From Bryum argenteum (taxonomy: Eukaryota > Streptophyta > Bryopsida > Bryales > Bryaceae): a stretch of DNA of 64,000 bases. Shown piece by piece: positions 59,388 through 64,000 of this stretch; the stretch's first letter is position 1, and every line of letters starts with the position of its first letter. A model generated the notes under the pieces. The model was not told the origin of the DNA, made no database searches, and saw nothing but the letters and a program-made list of their open reading frames with translations. The translations under genes and the position numbers were made by a program. The stretch lies in assembly GCA_037043015.1 (NCBI GenBank), contig CM073323.1, forward strand, positions 21,542,758 to 21,606,757. Reading direction: 5' to 3'.

Positions 59388-59411
59388 GACGTCCGGACGC
59401 TGTGACATCTG
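59388..59411 (-). repeat. Right terminal inverted repeat of the hAT element
   Basis: Read inward: CAGATGTCACAG, then CGTCCGGACGTC. It matches the left end at CAG, ATGTCA and TCCGGACGTC with small gaps. Confidence 0.8.
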
Positions 59412-59419
59412 GTACATAC
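59412..59419. repeat. Right 8-bp target-site duplication of the hAT element
   Basis: GTACATAC, identical to 42,154-42,161. Confidence 0.85.
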
Positions 59420-60767
59420 ATATATGTTCTTGCGTAAAATGGGTAGGAAGAGCATGGCAAAAGAACTTCCACTCGATTGAGTTTGTAGAGAGAGACTTGC
59501 ATAGAGAGAGACTTGCATGTGTGGATCGCACCGGCACCGACCTTTCGCAGTAAAACTTACAGAAATTGATGGGAGGTGAGGTAAACAAATGTCGACTAAG
59601 AGCTTATTCCGCCCTGAAATTCTTAAGCCCGCCTTGAAATTCTTGAGAATCAACACTGCACAGTACCGCATGTTTCGAATTCCTCTCCGGCTGGATGGGG
59701 GCGCCCATCAAGCCAGGGAGATGCTGGCCCCTCCGAAATGATGGTGAGAAGGGGCGGTGGTGTGGTGGTGCTTGCGCCCTTGCGCTTCACATGCTTCCCG
59801 AAAACATGCGGCTTATCCTCCATTTGATGCCTTTACCTCGATCATTCCAGAAAGGATGGCCTGCTTTTCTTGCGGAATATTTTGATTCGAGAATGATGTT
59901 CGAGGTCCCACTTTGCTCTGTAGAAGCATTTCCATTTCTCATGAGCAGAAGAAGGCATCTACTTGAAAGCCATATCTTCGTCCAAGAAACTGTGATAATT
60001 GTAAACATGTTTTCACTATTAACATGACTTTGAGTTTTCCTTATGAGTACTTTAAACATGAAGATATAATTTGGCCAATATATGGATGCAAGCCTTGAAG
60101 GAAGATCCCTGTTCGGTGTATTGCTCCTAGTTAAATAAAAGCGAATGCATTTGCAAGGAGCAAGAAGGCAAGATTGCACCTGAAAAGCGACAAGACCTAG
60201 CCCTATATATAGTACACCTGTCTCTCAAGATTTCTTCACATTATCTTCGAAGTTGAGTTGAATTGGGACGAGTGCCTTGTGACCTCTCTATCTTCTTCTT
60301 GTCTTCGGCCTTTGAGGCCCCTTTATGTCTTGTTTGGCGTATGAAGATGTTGTATATGATGAAGGTTGCTCTTTGTAAATATGGAATTGATATAGTGACA
60401 TCAAATTTGGAAGTACTTTCATGCAAAATTTTAGAGACTAATTCCGCTTTTTTGACCTTCATGAAAATAATTTTTTAGAAGAAGATCAAAATACAACATA
60501 TAGTAAAACATGCACCATGCTAGATATATATTGTTTTAGTATCCCCCAATAGCCTTCAAACCCTCAACTTGAAATTATACCATGATTCTTATGCTCATCC
60601 TATTATTGTACTTTAGGGTTGTAATAGCACACGTCAAAGAAGTATTCAACAAAAACGGAACTTGAATCTCAAAACGACGGAACAAAGTGCAATTGTTACA
60701 GTTAAAAGTAGAATTCTAAGATGAAAAATATTTTCAGCATGCACAAATTTAATCAAAGTCTGTGGGC
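59420..60767. other. Intergenic DNA right of the hAT element
   Basis: No supported gene. The 110-codon frame at 59,695-60,027 has no motif and is overlapped by a minus frame of similar length. About 60,419-60,505 repeats about 40,855-40,945, and the core of it recurs inverted at about 61,017-61,060. Confidence 0.45.
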
Positions 60768-60880
60768 CAGATAGATAGATAGAAACTCCGGTCCTTTCTA
60801 AGGGGCCGGTGTGAATGAAGTGTCCGTTCGTAATGCAAATATCCCGATGGCCGCCGGACAAGGGGAAATTAGAACCTGTG
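60768..60880 (-). mobile_element. 5'-truncated copy of the SINE tail
   Basis: It is nearly identical to 48,028-48,135: an AGATAGATAGAT tract, ACTCCGGTCC, AAGGGGCCGG, GTGTCCGTTCGTAATGC, ATCCCGATGGCC and CCGGACAAGGGGAAATT. Only the 3' part is present, so it is either a truncated SINE or the 3' end of the partner LINE. Confidence 0.75.
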
Positions 60881-61619
60881 GGCAAGACATGTTGCATGTA
60901 GGAACAGCTAGCTTTCTCACAACCTCTTCCGAGCTCAGCCACTTTATTTCACCATACATCGGTGTTGTACGTCTATATGGATTTTCTGACAGCCCAAAGC
61001 CTATAGGGTCAAAATAATAAGGTCAAAAAAGCGGAATTAGTATCTAAAATTTTGGAAGTATGTTCATTTCAAATACATATAGCTATGACTTTTTGTAGAG
61101 AATAGAATCTTCAAATTATTATCTTTCCAAGGAGACCCTTTATACCTTAAATTCTCATACATTGAATAATTGGATTGAAAATTTGAACGGCAAGATCGCG
61201 TTCGTATATGAGATCATTCCTTAAAATTTTATTTTACATTCTTTTTTTTTTAAATTTATTTATTTTTTTTTTTAATTTTAAGAACTTGGAAAGAAGTAAA
61301 ATCTCAAATCACCATTATTGGTGAATCTCTGCTATGTGATTGAATGTGGGCATATTTTGTGAATAAATGAACCTATACCACAATTTGGGTATTTCTCAAA
61401 TATTGTTTCAAACTTTGACCATAAATATCTCCTAGAGCACTAGGTATTTTGAAGCGTGAAATGTTTATTTACAGAAGCATGGAAAAACTCTACAACGTGC
61501 ACAACTCTGGCCACCCCGCACTATGGGCCGGAGAGTGGAGCCTTGTTTGAAGTGTGAGGAACCCAAGCTTACACACTATCTCTGTTACCCGGTCAAGAGG
61601 GTTGAGGTCTCCCAAATTC
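60881..61619. other. AT-rich intergenic DNA
   Basis: No gene recognised. It contains the inverted copy (about 61,017-61,060) of a repeat at 60,419-60,470, and a T-rich stretch at about 61,240-61,275. Confidence 0.5.
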
Positions 61620-62560
61620 TAGGACACCATCACTCCGAGTTATCCCGTGCCTTCATTCACATTTTAGTGTCCCCGTCAACCAATGGAAGAGTGCCAAGTG
61701 TTAGAGCCTTCAATGGCAAAAAATAATTTCCATTGTAACCGGTTTGTGAGCAAATGTGATTGGTGAGTGGCCTTCTCCTCTGCCTTGGCTCTTGGCTTGG
61801 GGTGGGGTTGCGTCGCCCGGTCAAGCAGCAAACTTTTTCATGCAGCCGAGCTGCCCGGCCTGAAGCACAGGGCTGGGTATGCACTAGTCGGGCATTCAGT
61901 CGACTTTAGGGGCTAATGTCTCAAATATCTGTGGCACATTGAAAAATTCAATGCTTTTGGATGTGAACAAAACAAAGGTCATGCACCCAAACAAAAATTT
62001 AGTTTGGTTAATGAGCTAAAAAGCGAATGATGACACAAATGTTCGTCATGGGATTATGGCATCACATGACAAAGCAATAGAAAAGGCTGGCAATGGAAAA
62101 AGCCCCCCAAAGGAGAATACTAGAATATATGTGTGCGTGAAATGTGAGGAGACTCTCCAAATGATTGCAATTATTGTCATCCTTTCCAAACATTTTGTGT
62201 CCCCCCAAAAAGGTAATCTTTTGTGTAGAAATGCTAAAAGATAAGTGTCTTGAGAGAAATATGGAAAACCAAAGTGTAAGGTACATGTTGGACTCGTAAC
62301 CCTTAGACGCCCGGCCGGGCCGCTGGGCTGCGTCACAAGCTCGCAGGCGCTGCCAGGGCGGGTGTCGATCTACCCCACCCCACGTCGGAAGGTAGGGCAT
62401 GTAAAAAGGCCGCTCACCAATCACACTTTTTGACAAGTCGATTATATTAAAAATTATTTTGTGTTAATAAAATTGTTGCCATGTATCAGTCTCTCATTAG
62501 ATAATGGAGACGCTAAGATGTGAGTGAAGGCACGGGGATAACTTCGAGTTATGGTGTGCT
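61620..62560. repeat. Imperfect long inverted duplication
   Basis: The left arm (61,620-61,830) contains CGAGTTATCCCGTGCCTTCA and TGTGATTGGTGAGTGGCCTT, then GGGGTGGGGT. The right arm (62,345-62,560), read on the minus strand, contains the same blocks in the same order (GTTATCCCCGTGCCTTCAC, TGTGATTGGTGAGCGGCCTT, GGGGTGGGGT). The arms are diverged and the roughly 500-bp centre is unrelated. A foldback element or an inverted pair of one repeat is likely. Confidence 0.65.
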
Positions 62561-63002
62561 AAAACATTAAACCGTAAACGTGCGACGAGAGCAATGCAGG
62601 AAATAATCCCTCAAGGGGAGGGCGGAGCCCTCCATTGCCCAAGGAGCAAGTGATTGCCCGAAGTAAATTTCCCCATATGTTGATGAATACCAAATTGCAA
62701 GTGAAAGTCAAAAATGGATGATGAAATTTCCATGATCCCTAACCAAGTGATTACATTCCCTAATCAGTCCGAAGAATAAATAGGAAGTTGTTTTTTTTTT
62801 TTTTTTTTTTTTTTTTCCCCGGGTGTTTCTATACATTCGAAAGAAGGTGAGCACCATATGTACCCTAAGTTTACATATAGCACTAATCTCCGCTAGGCTA
62901 TTGATGTTTTCCTCAAACGTTCAATACATTGTTTGATTCAAAAAATATAAAAAATAAAATATGTACACTACTGCTTTCTTTTCCACGTGATGAAATTATT
63001 GC
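62561..63002. other. Intergenic DNA with a poly-T run
   Basis: A poly-T tract of about 26 bases lies near 62,791-62,816. No gene. Confidence 0.55.
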
Positions 63003-63004
63003 TA

Positions 63005-63333
63005 CTCCCCCCATCTGAGAAAAAGACCTTGAAAAGTTTGTCTTCTAAAGAATAATACCAAGATTTGATATTAATGAGTAATCCAAACCATGTCTGGACA
63101 ACTATATCATTTAGGGACGCTTTACATGGGGAGTCATGCCGTTCATGGCTGATGTAAAGCAAAAATCCTCTCATTTTTTAAACTACAAATGATGAACCCG
63201 TCACATTGAGAGAAATTTTGCAATCCTTCTGGCCTATGTTTGGCTTGACTCCCCATGTAAAGCATCCAGGCCATCAGGAAAAATCCAACCATTTTTAGCA
63301 AATCATGGTGTTTTTTTCCTGAGACGGAGGGAG
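63005..63333. mobile_element. Stowaway-like MITE
   Basis: The left end CTCCCCCCATCTGAGAAAAA and right end (inverted) CTCCCTCCGTCTCAGGAAAAA fit the CTCCCTCCGT end of Stowaway (Tc1/mariner-derived) MITEs, with the TA target dinucleotide on both sides. A perfect internal inverted pair, GCTTTACATGGGGAGTCA, lies at 63,119-63,136 and 63,245-63,262. Non-coding. Confidence 0.75.
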
Positions 63334-63704
63334 TAAGAAGCAAGTAATATTTAATTAAGTTTCCGTGTGTGGGTAGGGTTGTTGACAAAATGGATGGGGT
63401 TGCATTGCTGGAGATGCCCTGGTAGAGCAGTAAGAGCCCTTTTTGGGGGCCCCCCAAGGATGGGATGGGGTCAAGGGCAACACTCCAAAACAGTGGATTT
63501 GGCTTGAGAGCCCGAATCTGCTTCGATTGTCTAAGTCAAGAGGACCGAGTCTTCTTCTTCTTCCCCCCCCCCCCCCCAAAGAGAGTTTCCCCAACAAACT
63601 CTTTATCAGATTCTCTACAAACCACTTTTGAAGAGCTCTTATCAAGTCTTTCCTTTTCTTTAGTGTTTTATAAACCAAAAAAAAATGATCTTGGTATTGG
63701 ATTT
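63334..63704. other. Short intergenic stretch with a poly-C run
   Basis: A run of about 16-17 C lies near 63,566-63,582. No gene supported. Confidence 0.55.
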
Positions 63705-63962
63705 TTAACCCCTCAATTTCCTTGTCGCAAAATGGTCAAAGTCACAAAATTTGACCTTCCTCTGGATTAAGCTCAAAAAATCTCAATCTAAGCATTATTT
63801 GAAAGATCCAACCGTAAGATCTCAAAGTTCACTTGACATTCTCCTCTCATGCCAAATTTGAACCGTTCATTCTTCCTCATTTGTGAGATTTTAATAGTCA
63901 AAGTTGGTTGAGGTTTTCTCCTACGGGAACCGTTTTGGGTTTTGAGGAAAGTTAGGGGTTAA
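63705..63962. mobile_element. MITE with TTAACCCCT terminal inverted repeats
   Basis: Begins TTAACCCCT and ends AGGGGTTAA; 258 bp, non-coding, same ends and similar size as the element at 51,238-51,505. Confidence 0.65.
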
Positions 63963-64000
63963 TGATGTTTCTATATGAGGAAAGAAAAAGTAAACAATGA

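Larger units (their letters stand above)
42162..59411. mobile_element. Giant 17.25-kb cargo-carrying hAT transposon
   Basis: The left end reads CAGGGATGTCA, then TCCGGACGTC. The right end, read inward on the minus strand, is CAGATGTCACAG, then TCCGGACGTC. Both have further GGACGTCC palindromes just inside. The same octamer, GTACATAC, flanks both ends exactly. On the right, the flank continues the CATA-rich sequence of the left flank, as expected for an insertion into the microsatellite edge. A hAT transposase with BED finger and dimerisation domain lies inside the right end. Cargo genes are kinase-like (42.8-44.3 kb), a CKKYVKMYHI protein on the minus strand (46.3-45.0 kb), its paralogue on the plus strand (52.1-54.3 kb) and a RING-H2 frame (54.3-55.5 kb). 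The outer genes point inward from GC-rich leaders. Nested SINE and MITE insertions show it is old. The transposase is broken. Confidence 0.85.

Noticed and set aside
59695..60179. Overlapping frames of 110 and 130 codons on opposite strands
   Set aside because: No recognisable domain on either strand and no promoter-like context. They are left as unassigned.
1..64000. CRISPR arrays, bacterial operons or ribosome-binding sites
   Set aside because: The window is spliced plant nuclear DNA. Repeat arrays seen here lack the repeat-spacer structure.

Overview
The window is nuclear DNA of a land plant. The evidence is a spliced nine-exon CHUP1-like gene (chloroplast unusual positioning, a plant-only actin/chloroplast-envelope protein), an interstitial run of the plant telomere unit TTTAGGG, a CAP/PR-1 gene remnant, and plant-type hAT, Ty3/gypsy, SINE and Stowaway-like elements. 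The low gene density, the mixture of very AT-rich and very GC-rich blocks, the 2-oxoglutarate dioxygenase remnant that looks TET/JBP-like, and transposon cargo genes of a kind I do not associate with flowering plants make a seed-free plant (bryophyte, lycophyte or fern) my best guess. I cannot name a genus.

Layout. 1-6.4 kb: AT-rich intergenic DNA with a Myb/SANT exon remnant. 6.4-7.1 kb: four tandem monomers of about 170 bp. 8.8-10.9 kb: a decayed multi-exon gene with two C2H2 fingers and a 2OG-Fe(II) dioxygenase core. 12.8-13.9 kb: Ty3/gypsy integrase with a PHD-like tail. 15.4-15.95 kb: truncated LTR element with a gag zinc knuckle. About 16.1-20.6 kb: one heavily frameshifted non-LTR retrotransposon (endonuclease, reverse transcriptase, CCHC tail). 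21.1-22.2 kb: two foldback/MITE-type elements. 24.8-30.3 kb: the CHUP1-like gene. 31.4-31.9 kb: PR-1 pseudogene with five in-frame TAG codons. 32.6-39.1 kb: a decayed coiled-coil gene on the minus strand, apparently split by a GC-rich insertion that carries its own broken reading frame of about 1,000 codons. 41.3-42.1 kb: a long CA-rich microsatellite.

The most notable object is a single hAT transposon from 42,162 to 59,411 (17,250 bp). It has related inverted ends (CAGGGATGTCA / CAGATGTCA, both followed by TCCGGACGTC) and a perfect 8-bp target duplication, GTACATAC. A BED-finger hAT transposase lies on the minus strand at its right end. It also carries cargo: a protein-kinase-like gene at the left end, two paralogous genes of unknown function (one on each strand) sharing a CKKYVKMYHI-x-KLW motif, and an intact RING-H2 frame. 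Outer genes point inward. Very GC-rich leaders lie upstream of genes, most with a TATA-like motif on the gene side. The element has itself been invaded by a SINE (TSD of at least 13 bp) and small MITEs, and contains a deletion-derivative-like segment.

59.4-64 kb: dispersed repeats, a SINE-tail copy, an inverted duplication, a Stowaway-like MITE and a TTAACCCCT-ended MITE. Most broken genes carry stop codons one transition away from Gln, Arg or Trp codons, as expected from deamination of methylated cytosine in silenced DNA. The CHUP1-like gene is the only ordinary host gene that looks nearly intact.
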